A DNA stretch of 64,000 nt from Planctomycetota bacterium. Lineage in GTDB: Bacteria > Planctomycetota > Phycisphaerae > Phycisphaerales > UBA1924. The notes beneath the pieces were generated by a model, which worked only from the letters and a program-made list of their open reading frames with translations, was not told the DNA's origin and did not search any database. How positions within the stretch are numbered: the first letter of the stretch is position 1; each line of letters opens with the position of its first letter. The position numbers were made by a program, and so were the translations under genes. This document shows, one piece after another, positions 9,501 through 17,119 of this stretch. The stretch covers positions 124,001-188,000 of the forward strand of contig JAFLCN010000004.1 of the NCBI GenBank assembly GCA_017303555.1, read 5' to 3'.

Positions 9501-10433
9501 ATCGCCCGGGATGGTGACATTCACGGCCCGGGTCTTTCCCGTTCCCAGGTCCAGTACCTGCAGTCCCGAACCGAGTTGGAAGATGATCTCGCCCTTGCCG
9601 GCCGGGCCGGGCCCGATCGACGGGAATCGGACATCGTCGTCGGTGAAGTTCGTGATCTGCGTGCGCTTCGCCGAGGCGATGTCGTACGACCAGACGTTCA
9701 GCCGGTGCTCCGGGCCCTGATCGGACGTGTAGTAAACGATGTCGCCCTTGCCGGCGGGGTTGAACATGGGGAAGGTGTCGGTGCCTTCCCAGTCGGTGAT
9801 CAGCTTGGCCGAATTATCCTTGAGATTGAAGAGCCAGATATCCGTCGCCATGCCGCCCCGGTAGCGCTTCCAGGTGCGGAAATCGGTCGTGTGCGGGATG
9901 TAGGCGATCTGCGATCCGTCCGGGCTGACACTCGCGAAAGTGCCGTAGGGCATCGGGAATTGCGTCGGCATGCCGCCCTGAGGCGAGACGCGGAAGAGCT
10001 TGCTCTGCCGGCCCATGCCGGTGATGTTGCCGGCGTAGAAGACGATCTCGTCCTGATTCGTCCAGCCGACCGGCATCGGCGGGCTGGCGAAATTGGTCAC
10101 GCGCGAAGCGGCGCCGCCCGCAACCGGAATCGTGTACAGGCTCTGCACGCCGTCGTAGTTTGCGCTAAACACGATCTGCGAGCCGTCCGGATTGAACCGC
10201 GGGAACATCTCGATCCCGGCCGGAGTGGAGAGCGGCGATGCGGCGCCGCCGTCTCTCGGCGCGGTCCACACGTCGTTCGCGTAGACGAATGCGATGCGGT
10301 CCTTGCTGATCGCCGGGAAGCGCATCATCACGCCGCTGGGCTTGACGTCGGCGAGCGCGCCGGTAGAACCGGCGCAGGCGACAAGCAGACCGATCGTGCG
10401 GATCGCGACAATTCGGGAAACAGGCAGATTCAA
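6540..10433 (-). CDS. Tricorn-like secreted S41 peptidase with N-terminal beta-propeller
   Basis: A 1297-residue exported protease. The N-terminus is a signal peptide (cleavage plausible after ALA near residue 28). About residues 35-560 form WD40/PD40-type propeller repeats with recurrent SPDGK/SPDGS turns. A PDZ-like segment lies near 1000-1080, followed by the S41 catalytic domain with nucleophile Ser about 1170 in NGLAGSGGDAFP. Two features are unusual: Lys/Asp/Glu-rich linkers near residues 395-450, 620-645 and 745-775, and a glycine-rich beta domain between the second and third. The start is TTG at 10433, supported by GGAGG eight bases upstream. It is a single-gene unit with its own terminator. 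It probably degrades peptides in the periplasm; the substrate is unknown. Confidence 0.9.
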   Translation of the reverse strand: MNLPVSRIVAIRTIGLLVACAGSTGALADVKPSGVMMRFPAISKDRIAFVYANDVWTAPRDGGAASPLSTPAGIEMFPRFNPDGSQIVFSANYDGVQSLYTIPVAGGAASRVTNFASPPMPVGWTNQDEIVFYAGNITGMGRQSKLFRVSPQGGMPTQFPMPYGTFASVSPDGSQIAYIPHTTDFRTWKRYRGGMATDIWLFNLKDNSAKLITDWEGTDTFPMFNPAGKGDIVYYTSDQGPEHRLNVWSYDIASAKRTQITNFTDDDVRFPSIGPGPAGKGEIIFQLGSGLQVLDLGTGKTRAVNVTIPGDRPSIRPRTFDAAKNLTDASVSPTGKRVALVARGDVWTAPAKEGVVRNLTRTEAINERETEWSPDGKWLAYFSDESGEYELWVRPSDAKAPEKKDDKKTEGKDEKKDDAKPEGEAEKKAESAAPAAEKKDDAKSNLSKPRKLTSLGEGQRSGITWSPDSKFVTFYEQTGKLYLLEVENGRLVVIDRDPWAAGNPTVSFSSDSNWIAYDRADESVPQQAIWIYNVKTGEKTRVTNPMFDSADPAFDRKGDFLYFTSARNITGPEYSEIPNDQSWIYTNVGVLHALPLRKDVKSPWLATSDEETFKEDKAEKKDEKKENGDKKPDAAAIADDGISGSWSGTAKGPEGSPVPPTGIPLSMNLKMGADGSVTGTMSGPMGNIPIQSGKFDKASGELNLTIATPGGAGTIVGKVTSGSFDGTWSMGPMSGTFVASRSASGDSKSEGGKSDAKKDEAKKDDAKEVKIDLVDMEARAMRLPVPPGRFYNLRVTGDDKLMYVRAGSGEGNQGIKIFDIKDDKKEEKAVTAGAGYQLSADGKKILVRRGQTLSVMDAAAGGANSTNVPTSGMNVSVNLRNEWKQVLRDVYRYQRDYFYEPTLHGVDWAKVHEHYSKMVDDAVSREDINYIIGEMVSELNIGHAYNAPVSYENAAQSNVGLLGADYSLEKTDAGSAYKITRIYNGGIWDTDARSPLSQPGVDVKEGEFILAVNGVPIDATKDIWAAFQGLADRTVTLTVGKTPSLEVDTREVLVKPIGNDVALRYRAWIEKNRQYVAEKSKGRIGYVYVPNTGQDGQSDLVRQFTGQRTMDALVIDERWNGGGQIPTRFIELLNRPNINYWARKDGKDWPWPPDAHYGPKVMLANGLAGSGGDAFPGYFKRMGLGKVIGRRTWGGLVGIEGFRPLMDGGGVTAPSFGYYERDPQNPGQGKWSIEGHGTDPDIEVMDDPSKMVNGEGDPQLDVAIAELLKELETKAYVTPKRPPSPKRDGMGLPPNER

Positions 10434-10635
10434 GAGACTGACCTCCGGAGTTAGGAACGGGCGTAGAAAACGCGGACGCGGAGTCTAATTGGATTCCGCA
10501 CGGCCGTGTTTCCGTCCGACCAGGGTGAGACCGGCTTGTGTACCGAACCCGTGCGTCGGCGCGGCGTTCGCGTTCGGTTTCGTGTGAACAATTCCGCGTC
10601 CCGCGCCGAGAAAATCGGGAAAACCACCCGCCCGC

Positions 10636-10668
10636 AAAAACGAACACGACCCCGGATTTGCCGGGGTC
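10636..10668 (-). terminator. Terminator after tRNA-Val
   Basis: The stem GACCCCGG/CCGGGGTC with a short loop lies at 10648-10668. On the minus strand it is followed by GTGTTCGTTTTTG. It sits 9 bases beyond the tRNA-Val 3' end. Confidence 0.75.
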
Positions 10669-10677
10669 GGTCGAAAA

Positions 10678-10751
10678 TGAGCGATACTGGGCTCGAACCA
10701 GTGACCTCATCCGTGTCATGGATGCGCGCTAGCCAACTGCGCCAATCGCCC
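10678..10751 (-). tRNA. tRNA-Val (anticodon GAC)
   Basis: The acceptor stem GGGCGAT pairs with ATCGCTC (one G-U pair). The anticodon stem CATCC/GGATG has loop ATGACAC, giving GAC. The T arm has GGTTCGAGCCC. The discriminator is A and CCA is not encoded. The 240 bases upstream, to the next hairpin at 10991, hold no gene that I can support. Confidence 0.95.
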
Positions 10752-10990
10752 GAAAGACTCGATCGGCCAAAGTCTAGGCCGCGTCCCCACGCCGAGCGGG
10801 CAAATCTCTCCGGGCCCGATGGCGGGATCCGAACTCTCCGCCGCTCCCGGCATGTCTTCCCGGACTCAGGCCGGATCCGACCTCCCGGCTTCAAGCCATG
10901 TTCCCGGAATGAACGCGAAACGGTGAGCCGCGGACCGAACTTGCACCCAGCCGCATCTCCCGCTCCCGCACGATCCAATCCAACGCAAAC

Positions 10991-11012
10991 GCGGCCGGAA
11001 CTTGCCGGCCGC
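10991..11012 (-). terminator. Hairpin downstream of PEP-CTERM gene 1
   Basis: A perfect 9-bp stem, GCGGCCGG(A) with (T)CCGGCCGC on the minus strand, lies about 30 bases past the stop of the gene ending at 11043. The T-tract after it is poor (GTTTGCGTT), so termination is likely but not certain. Confidence 0.6.
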
Positions 11013-11042
11013 GCTGGTCTTCGTTGTTCGCGTTTCCCGTAT

Positions 11043-11846
11043 TCAGCGGCGGCGCCGCGTCGCGAGCAAGCCGCCGATCGCGATCAGCGACGTGGTGCCC
11101 GGGGTCGGCACGGCCTCGAGCGTGAAGACCATGTCGTTGTAGTCGCCGATTTCTTCCACGCCCGCGCCGGACAGAGGCAGATCCTCAACGCCAACGTAGT
11201 ACTTCTCGGCGTGGGCCGTGAGATCAGCGCCGAAGAACGCGAAGTGCTGCACGCTCTGATCGGCGATCGTCATCACCCCGCCGCGGTTGCGGATCGATTC
11301 AGAAAAGAAGATCAGGTCGCCGGACTTCATGAAGAGCCCGAAGTTGGCGGATGTCGTGAACGTCACCGACATGACCGCGCTGTTGCCTCCGGTATAGACG
11401 GTGTGAAGCACCTCGGAACCGGCGGCGTCGTTGATGTCGTACCAGCCGATCTCGTTGATGCCGGCGTTCCCGGCAACCTCGAGCTTCAGCGTTGTGCCGA
11501 CACTGGTCGTCGGGTTGGCGCGATTGAAATGCACGGCGTTGTCCATCGTCGCGCTGTAGTTGGTGTTCGATGTGCGGCCCCACCACGGAGGCGTGATGTT
11601 CGGGCTTCCCGCCGAACCGCCCGGAAGCGGCAGGTCGTACGAGCCGTTCAAGTAATTGCCGACATTGCGATTGCCCCCGTCCTTGCTCCGCTGATCCCAG
11701 TACGGCCGCAGAGGATCCGCGTAATTGTTCAGCGTACCCGGAAAGGCCTGCCAGCCCGAACCGGCAGAGCCCACCAGCGAGAGCGCGGCGAGCGCGCTCG
11801 TGCTCGACGCAACCAGACCAACCAACGCGGCGAATCGGAGAAGCAT
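11043..11846 (-). CDS. PEP-CTERM-like secreted protein with DUF4114-like region
   Basis: A 267-residue exported protein. An N-terminal signal peptide starts MLLRFAALVGL and should be cleaved after an Ala. The C-terminus has the sorting-signal layout VPTPG, hydrophobic stretch, RRRR. Just before it a GVEDLP...GDYNDMVF pattern resembles the DUF4114 domain found in calcium-binding extracellular proteins. The start at 11846 is supported by AAAGGA upstream; a longer frame to 11930 adds a charged leader that masks the signal peptide. In other bacteria such tails are processed by exosortases; none is seen in this window. First of four such genes in the island. Confidence 0.85.
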   Translation of the reverse strand: MLLRFAALVGLVASSTSALAALSLVGSAGSGWQAFPGTLNNYADPLRPYWDQRSKDGGNRNVGNYLNGSYDLPLPGGSAGSPNITPPWWGRTSNTNYSATMDNAVHFNRANPTTSVGTTLKLEVAGNAGINEIGWYDINDAAGSEVLHTVYTGGNSAVMSVTFTTSANFGLFMKSGDLIFFSESIRNRGGVMTIADQSVQHFAFFGADLTAHAEKYYVGVEDLPLSGAGVEEIGDYNDMVFTLEAVPTPGTTSLIAIGGLLATRRRR

Positions 11847-12166
11847 GTTCCGGGTCCTTTCTTGGTATCCGCCACAACCAGATCGTTCTACGCGCCGGCG
11901 GATACGGCACGAACGAGAGAAGTTCCACACCCGAGTTGCCGCACGTCGGCGTCGCCGGGACCGGCAGGGGTGAACCGCCCACTTTGCGGTTCCCCGTGCG
12001 CTTCGAGCACATCCGTTTTTTCAACTGCACCGTTCCGAAAACTCCGCGCCGGTGCTCTCGCAGCGGCCGGAGTTCCTCTCGCTCGTGATCGCTTCGACGA
12101 GGAGATCAGGTTCGCCCGTGAGGGCGCGAGGCAAGAGGGATTCTGCTTCCACACACCGGCGAAGAT
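11847..12166. other. Intergenic stretch between PEP-CTERM genes 1 and 2
   Basis: No convincing gene. It holds the upstream region of the gene starting at 11846, a 7-bp inverted repeat GAACCGC/GCGGTTC at 11972-11992, a run of six T near 12015, and the larger inverted repeat at 12040-12074 described separately. Confidence 0.6.
12040..12074 (-). terminator. Inverted repeat AACTCCG...CGGAGTT, likely terminator of PEP-CTERM gene 2
   Basis: Arms AACTCCG and CGGAGTT enclose a second paired GCCG/CGGC block. On the minus strand the structure is followed by TTTTCGG. It lies about 95 bases past the stop at 12167. Elements with the same outer arms recur at 13714-13757 and 14572-14601. Confidence 0.5.
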
Positions 12167-12676
12167 TCAGCGACGGCGACGCGCCGCGACCACACCACCC
12201 AGGCCGAGCAGCGCAACCGAACCCGGCGCGGGGGTCAGTGTGAACTGCCCGTCCGACGAAACCGCGTAGCCCCCTCCCATCGCCTCCCAGTGCGAGTACG
12301 AGCCGGGCGAGTTACCCCAGATGTTCACCTCCACGATGCCGTCGGAAAAGAGCAGCCCGGATGTCGTCAGCTTGGGGTCGGCGACCGGGAGCAACTGATT
12401 GTCGAAGATGAACATCGCGAACGGGCTTAACGACGCCGCAGTGCCGCCCGGATTGGTCACCAGGTTCCACGTGCCCATCACCGCTCCGCCGGTCACCGTG
12501 ATGAACCCGCTCGTCGCCGTGAACGTGCCGTCGCCGTTGCTGGTGGCCGTCAGGCTTCCGAACGCGCTGACGCCCGCGGAGCCCGTGTAGGTGAAATCAA
12601 AGTTTTCCGCCAGCACGCTTGCCGGCAGACCCGCGAGAACGCACAGAGCAACGAAACGAGATGAAGCCTTCAACAT
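12167..12676 (-). CDS. PEP-CTERM-like secreted protein
   Basis: A 169-residue exported protein. The signal peptide begins MLKASSRFVALC and ends near SVLAEN. The middle is beta-rich, with many Thr, Ser, Gly and Asn residues. The C-terminus TPAPGSVALLGLGG followed by RRRR is a typical sorting tail. The start at 12676 has GGAG about nine bases upstream; the frame could extend to 12715 without a better site. Same strand and general design as its neighbours, so it probably belongs to the same surface-protein set. No enzymatic domain recognised. Confidence 0.85.
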   Translation of the reverse strand: MLKASSRFVALCVLAGLPASVLAENFDFTYTGSAGVSAFGSLTATSNGDGTFTATSGFITVTGGAVMGTWNLVTNPGGTAASLSPFAMFIFDNQLLPVADPKLTTSGLLFSDGIVEVNIWGNSPGSYSHWEAMGGGYAVSSDGQFTLTPAPGSVALLGLGGVVAARRRR

Positions 12677-12770
12677 ACAACACACTCCAAATGTGGCGCC
12701 TGTTACAGACACCACGGTGAATTCCGGCCCCCACGCAATCGTGCGAGAACGATGAACCGGAGAGGAAGCC

Positions 12771-12796
12771 CGCGCCCGGCCGTTCGGCCGGGCGCG
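12771..12796 (-). terminator. Strong GC hairpin after PEP-CTERM-like gene 3
   Basis: A perfect 11-bp stem CGCGCCCGGCC/GGCCGGGCGCG with a 4-base loop lies 12 bases past the stop at 12809. There is no T-run after it, so it may act in RNA stability rather than intrinsic termination. Its position supports the reality of the gene ending at 12809. Confidence 0.6.
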
Positions 12797-12808
12797 AGTG
12801 AGGTTTGT

Positions 12809-13249
12809 TCACTCGAGCGGACAGCCCGAACGCGCCGGCCGCTTCCGTCGAATCGCGCCGGCCGCGCAGACCGCAAACAGCAGCCAGGTGCCCGATGCGG
12901 GCACGGCCCCGTCACCCGGATCGATCGGAAACTGCCTGGACGTGCGCCACGCCGGGCCCGAAGCATGCATGGGCATATCGCTCCATTGGGCGTGCTCCGC
13001 CGTTCCGGATGCCACGCTTCCGCCCGGAGCGGGCGCAAAGCCGGCCCCGCGCGAGATCGGTCGAGGGGTGTGCGAGATCTCCTGCACAATGCTGACGCGT
13101 GTCGCCGCCCGGCGAAGCTCCATCGGCCAGGAGAGTGCCGCGGCGGAGTTCGCAGCGCACACGCGCTCGCCGATGCCGGCCATCTGAACCGCGCCGGGGT
13201 CCGATGCGAGGGTGACCAACGGAACGAGCTGAATAATCGTCAATGCCAT
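12809..13249 (-). CDS. Short secreted protein with PEP-CTERM-like tail
   Basis: A 146-residue predicted exported protein. The ATG at 13249 has a GGGGATGGG stretch just upstream and opens a hydrophobic N-terminus (MALTIIQLVPLVTLA). The C-terminus shows VPASG, a hydrophobic stretch and IRRKRP, which is a weaker version of the neighbours' VPTPG...RRRR tails. The middle is not similar to anything I recognise. The strong hairpin immediately after the stop and its place inside the PEP-CTERM series support it as a gene. The frame continues upstream to 13522, but that part reads like non-coding shadow. Confidence 0.55.
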   Translation of the reverse strand: MALTIIQLVPLVTLASDPGAVQMAGIGERVCAANSAAALSWPMELRRAATRVSIVQEISHTPRPISRGAGFAPAPGGSVASGTAEHAQWSDMPMHASGPAWRTSRQFPIDPGDGAVPASGTWLLFAVCAAGAIRRKRPARSGCPLE

Positions 13250-13344
13250 AACCCATCCCCATTTCTGAATCTGGAACTCTCGGTTGACTCTCCGCACATC
13301 CGCGCGGGCGACGTGGTGGTGGCGGAGAATGCACGCCGGCGCTT

Positions 13345-13449
13345 CTAGTCGAGCAGCCACTCCCCGAGCGCCGTCCAGCAGCGACGAGCGCCGGGCACGG
13401 ACGCCAGCGAGTGCACGATGGTCGCAACAACTGTTCGATGAATCGACAT
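13345..13449 (-). CDS. Possible 34-residue small protein
   Basis: A short frame starts with ATG at 13449, with GGAG nine bases upstream, and ends LGEWLLD. It lies about 95 bases upstream of the short PEP-CTERM-like gene on the same strand. It is partly hydrophobic, with no recognised family. It could be a leader peptide or chance; listed because the start context is good and the region has no other gene. Confidence 0.25.
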   Translation of the reverse strand: MSIHRTVVATIVHSLASVPGARRCWTALGEWLLD

Positions 13450-13713
13450 GGCTTCGGCTCCGAACTGGCGGCACGTTCGCGAGGAGAACGCTCCGCCCAC
13501 ACGGTGACAAACGCCAACACAAAGTCCCGGACGCGACGAGCGTCCCGTTCGCAAAAACCCCGGCCGACGCGTTCGCACCGGCCGAGGCGTGGTTCGCTGC
13601 TCACAGGGAGCGAACGAAGACCCGGATCCCGCCCGCGACGGCAATGCCGGAACGCGAGCGAACCTCAATCCCGCGCCGGGCAGTTGAGCGCGGCACGAGC
13701 GACGAGTGAGAAA
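13450..13713. other. Intergenic stretch with small palindromes
   Basis: No gene supported. Two short stem-loops are visible: GGACGC/GCGTCC at 13529-13545, and a CGGCC/GGCCG pair near 13561-13583 flanked by AAAAA on one side. It may hold terminator or promoter parts for the surrounding minus-strand genes. Confidence 0.5.
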
Positions 13714-13757
13714 AACTCCAGCAAACCCGGGCCGGGGCTTTCGCACCGGCCGGAGTT
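13714..13757 (-). terminator. Inverted repeat AACTCC...GGAGTT with T-run, likely terminator of PEP-CTERM gene 4
   Basis: Outer arms AACTCC and GGAGTT and inner arms CCGG(G)CCGG and CCGGCCGG form a long stem. On the minus strand it is followed by TTTTTCTC. It lies about 85 bases past the stop at 13840. It shares its outer arms with elements at 12040 and 14572. Confidence 0.6.
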
Positions 13758-13839
13758 CTCCTCGCTCGTCGTTTGGTGAGCGAGGGAGTCGGATCACGCA
13801 ATGCCTCTTCCGAGGCTGAGCGAGGAGAAAGGACGTGCA

Positions 13840-14535
13840 TCAGCGCCGGCGGCGGAACAGGGCAAGGCCGCCGAATCCGGCCAGGGCCAGGCAGCCCGGC
13901 GTCGGAACGAGCTGGTCCTGCGGGCCGCCCTCGCCGCCCGTCAGGGCGTACAACCCGCCGTACGCCGGATCACCCGCGACGGCGCTGAGCCAGGCGTTGG
14001 CCGTGGAGATCGCCGACGTGGGATCGCCCGGGTCGCCGGTCGCCGTGAAGTTGCCGTTGGAAACACTGAGCGTGTTGCTGTTCTCGAAGACGATCTCCCA
14101 GATCGCCAGTTGGAACGCACCGAACATCACATCGCCGACGAGACTGCTCCGATGGGCGCCCCACAGCCGACCCAGCAGGTCCGCCTTGGTCGCCCCCATC
14201 GGGTAGTTCACACCGTTGCCCGACGGCGTCGGCGCCATGTCGAGCGAAGTCTGGCTGAACGAGTAGTTGTTCCCCGCGCCGACGTGCTTCTTGAGGTCGA
14301 TGCAGAAGGTCACGAACGAACCCGACACATACGGATCGGTGGCGGTGCCGCCCGTCCGGGTCCAGTTGAATCCCCCCGCCTGCGTGCCGAACGAAAGCGA
14401 GTTGGCCGTGTCCGAAACATTCACCCAGACGCCGGGAGCGACGCCGTTGAATGTGGCGTCCACATACGCCGCAGAAGCGCTTCCGGCGAGAGCCGCGACA
14501 ACGAGAGACGACAGAGCGATGCGAGAGAATGACAT
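13840..14535 (-). CDS. PEP-CTERM-like secreted protein
   Basis: A 231-residue exported protein. The start at 14535 follows AAGGGGAT and opens a classical signal peptide (MSFSRIALSSLVV, cleavage near SASA-AY). The body contains a WEIVFEN element and small-residue-rich stretches seen in many thioester-like or surface-anchored PEP-CTERM proteins, without a domain I can name with confidence. The tail VPTPGCLALAGFGG...FRRRR is a good sorting signal. The longer frame to 14571 is not favoured. It is followed by a T-tailed inverted repeat and preceded by a paired-repeat region. Confidence 0.87.
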   Translation of the reverse strand: MSFSRIALSSLVVAALAGSASAAYVDATFNGVAPGVWVNVSDTANSLSFGTQAGGFNWTRTGGTATDPYVSGSFVTFCIDLKKHVGAGNNYSFSQTSLDMAPTPSGNGVNYPMGATKADLLGRLWGAHRSSLVGDVMFGAFQLAIWEIVFENSNTLSVSNGNFTATGDPGDPTSAISTANAWLSAVAGDPAYGGLYALTGGEGGPQDQLVPTPGCLALAGFGGLALFRRRR

Positions 14536-14571
14536 CGAAATCCCCTTACCAAGCGGCAGCCAAGAGCGCAC

Positions 14572-14601
14572 GAACTCCCGCGCTGCCGCCGGCAGGAGTT
14601 C
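14572..14601. repeat. Inverted repeat GAACTCC...GGAGTTC upstream of PEP-CTERM gene 4
   Basis: A 7-bp perfect outer stem with an inner CGC(T)GCC/GGCAG-like loop region lies 37 bases upstream of the ATG at 14535. Unlike the two related elements it lacks a T-run. It could be an operator or 5' leader structure. Confidence 0.55.
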
Positions 14602-14638
14602 GCAAGGCTTCGAACCAAGAAGCCCTTTGTGAGGAATG

Positions 14639-14880
<242 letters not shown>

Positions 14881-14892
14881 ATCCCGGAACGT

Positions 14893-15096
14893 TCAGTTCA
14901 GCAGCGCCACCCGTGCCATGGCAGGAACATCTGCGGCAACCGGGCGAACGCGGCGCGGGGCCACAGCGCCGCGGCGCGCCCGCGATTCGATCACGCGGGC
15001 GACTTTGGCTCGCATGCCGGCGTTCGATCGGACCGCGAGCCAGAGCAGCTCTTCGCCGGTGAATTCGCGGAGCATGGACATCGTGTCGTGACGCAT
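14893..15096 (-). CDS. 67-residue basic hypothetical protein
   Basis: A small gene with a good start: AGGAG seven bases before ATG at 15096. The product is Arg-rich, with an amphipathic helix-like N-terminal half (LREFTGEELLWLAVRSNAGM) and a basic second half. It lies 50 bases downstream of the next unknown gene and in the same direction as the sigma-54 activator, so the three may be co-transcribed. No family recognised. It ends directly before the GA repeat. Confidence 0.55.
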   Translation of the reverse strand: MRHDTMSMLREFTGEELLWLAVRSNAGMRAKVARVIESRARRGAVAPRRVRPVAADVPAMARVALLN

Positions 15097-15146
15097 GGTG
15101 AAACTCCTGGACTGGTGCGACGGAAGAACCTCGGGAACGCGGACGA

Positions 15147-15713
15147 TCAGGTGGACATGGAGCGGGAGCGACATTCGGGGTCGTCGCCCGGCGGGCAGAC
15201 CCGCTCGGATTCCGAGGCGGTTGAACGCGGCAGCGCCTTCACGCGACCGCCGGCCCTTGATCGGAGCGGGCGAGCGTGCGCGGGCTTTCCCGCGCCGAAC
15301 GTGTGCGTTGCGTTCGCCGCCGATTCTCGCGCGATCAGCAACGTCAGAGCCTCGCGGACTTCCGCGCAATCGCGGAGCATCAGCACGCCCCTTTGAAGAA
15401 CGGACGGAGCAAGCCTCGACTCCGCATCGTGCAGCACGACGATGCGCCGGAGCGAGGAGAGCGCCGAAGCAACATTGAGCAGTGGCGCCCGGGAATCGAC
15501 ATCGCCCGGGTTCATTCTGGCCAGGATGCATGAGCACCGGGCCTGCACGATCCGGCGAATCGAATCGATCATCGCTTCGGTCCCGCGAATCACGATCAGG
15601 GCCGCATCCGTACCGAGAATCTCCCGCAGATCGCGTTCGTCGCTCGCGCGTCCGGAGTCGTCGATCACGAGTCCGGCCCAGATCCGATCCGTTTGTGCGA
15701 CGCTTGCTTCCAT
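15147..15713 (-). CDS. Unknown alpha/beta protein next to sigma-54 activator
   Basis: A 188-residue protein without signal peptide. The first 140 residues alternate predicted strands and helices (AGLVIDDSG, ALIVIRG, RIVVLHDAE, GVLMLRD), somewhat like a receiver or Rossmann fold, but the acidic pocket and lysine of receivers are not convincingly placed. The last 40 residues look disordered and basic. The ATG at 15713 with AGGTG upstream is chosen; the frame is open to 15863. It lies 217 bases downstream of the sigma-54 activator on the same strand. Function not assigned. Confidence 0.55.
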   Translation of the reverse strand: MEASVAQTDRIWAGLVIDDSGRASDERDLREILGTDAALIVIRGTEAMIDSIRRIVQARCSCILARMNPGDVDSRAPLLNVASALSSLRRIVVLHDAESRLAPSVLQRGVLMLRDCAEVREALTLLIARESAANATHTFGAGKPAHARPLRSRAGGRVKALPRSTASESERVCPPGDDPECRSRSMST

Positions 15714-15930
15714 GCACCTGCAATTGCAACGCCGGTGCCAATCGTCCCCGCAACCCGAATCCCCGCGGGTGATCGAAAATCCCGCTCCGCCGGCGAACAC
15801 GCTGGCCGTGATGTCACAGGCGGCGCGCGACATCCGTGACGACAACGCACACACGCTCCCCAAAACGATCGCCGGCGCGAGTTCATCACCCGCGCCGGCG
15901 ACCTCCAGAGAAGTTGGACTTCCAAACGGG

Positions 15931-16887
15931 CTACAACGTTCGCTGCACCGGCTCCCGCAGGCACAGCCGATCCATCATGCGGTAGAGCTGGCGCCGATCA
16001 ATGCCCAGACGCCTCGCCGCGGCCGACCTGTTCCCGCCGGAAACAGACAACGCGAACTTCACCGCTTCTGCCGTCGAGCGATCAAGCAGCGACCGATCCC
16101 CCAATCCGGGCTCTCTCGGATCAAGGCCCAGGTGCTCCGCTTCGATCATCGTGCCCGGACAGAGAACCGCGGCCCGCTCGATGCACGTCGCGAGTTGACG
16201 CACGTTCCCCGGCCATGCGCACAGCAGCATCGCATCGAGCGCCCCCGCGCTGAACGATCGCTGCACACCCAGCGTCGCGACAAGGTCGTCCAGAATTGCG
16301 TTTGCAATGAGCGGGATGTCCTCGGCACACTCCCGGAGTGGAGGCGTCGTAATCCGGATGACATCGAGCCGGTAGAGCAAGTCGCGCCGGAACCGGCCCT
16401 CCACCGTCATCGCGTGCAGATCCCGGTGCGTCGCAGCGACCACCCGGACGTTGACGGGGATCGGCCGCGTAGCGCCCACCGGCGTGACCGTCCGCTCCTG
16501 GAGCAATCGCAGCATCTTGGCTTGCTCCGGAGCCGGCAGTTCGCCCAGTTCGTCCAGAAAGACCGTCCCGCCTTCCGCCGCCCGGATCAAACCCTGTGTG
16601 CTGGCGATCGCCCCCGAGAACGCCCCCTTTTCATGTCCGAAGAGCAGCGACTCGAACAGTGTCTCGGTCAACACTGTGCAGTCAACCGTGACGAACGGGC
16701 CGGATGCCCGAGGGCTGAACTCATGGATCGCCCTCGCCACAAGTTCCTTGCCCGTGCCGCTCTCGCCGTGGATCAGCACGGTCGATGGGAACGCCGCGGC
16801 CGTCCGGGCTGTTTCACGAATTCGGGCGAGGGCCGCGGAACGGCCAACCAGCCGGCGAAAAGCCGGTGCTTCATCTTGAATTGACAT
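15931..16887 (-). CDS. Sensor-less sigma-54 activator (PspF/HrpR-like architecture)
   Basis: A 318-residue transcription activator made of an AAA+ domain and a Fis-type helix-turn-helix, with no receiver, GAF or PAS domain. Walker A GESGTGKE is near residues 50-57, the sigma-54 contact loop reads GAFSGA at 88-93 instead of GAFTGA, Walker B is FLDE, and the DNA-binding helix is [14 protein letters not shown]. The ATG at 16887 with GGGAG upstream is chosen; the frame extends to 17067 with non-conserved sequence. Lacking its own sensor, it should be controlled by a partner protein or by its level. Two matching palindromes lie upstream. It neighbours the PEP-CTERM genes, and in some Proteobacteria such proteins are under sigma-54 control. 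Confidence 0.9.
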   Translation of the reverse strand: MSIQDEAPAFRRLVGRSAALARIRETARTAAAFPSTVLIHGESGTGKELVARAIHEFSPRASGPFVTVDCTVLTETLFESLLFGHEKGAFSGAIASTQGLIRAAEGGTVFLDELGELPAPEQAKMLRLLQERTVTPVGATRPIPVNVRVVAATHRDLHAMTVEGRFRRDLLYRLDVIRITTPPLRECAEDIPLIANAILDDLVATLGVQRSFSAGALDAMLLCAWPGNVRQLATCIERAAVLCPGTMIEAEHLGLDPREPGLGDRSLLDRSTAEAVKFALSVSGGNRSAAARRLGIDRRQLYRMMDRLCLREPVQRTL

Positions 16888-17006
16888 CTCCCACAACCCC
16901 TTCTTCCATCGGCCCCCTCGCCCGCCCGGCCCAACACCCGCGGAAGCGCTGCCGATTGACCCCGTCGATACTCTACCGCAATTCAACTCTGTCGTGGCGC
17001 TCGTGC

Positions 17007-17022
17007 GGACAGAATTGTGTCC
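17007..17022. promoter_or_regulatory. Palindrome GGACA-N6-TGTCC, site 1
   Basis: A perfect 5-bp inverted repeat around GAATTG, 120 bases upstream of the sigma-54 activator start. Its arms and spacing are identical to the second site centred 115 bases further upstream, suggesting a dimeric regulator binding site. Confidence 0.6.
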
Positions 17023-17119
17023 ATTTTGTGTGAAAGTGTTCAAATTGAGGCATTTGCACCTGCGCAACCTTCAAGTAGGGCGAACGCCCCGTGCGCCCTC
17101 ACTGCACAACTGTGCGCAC

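Noticed and set aside
13250..13840. Additional secreted-protein genes on either strand in this GC-rich gap
   Set aside because: Several overlapping frames exist, but none has a signal peptide, conserved motif or good ribosome site, except the 34-codon frame listed at low confidence.
16888..17070. A sigma-54 promoter for the activator gene
   Set aside because: No GG-N10-GC pattern with acceptable flanks was found by eye on the minus strand.
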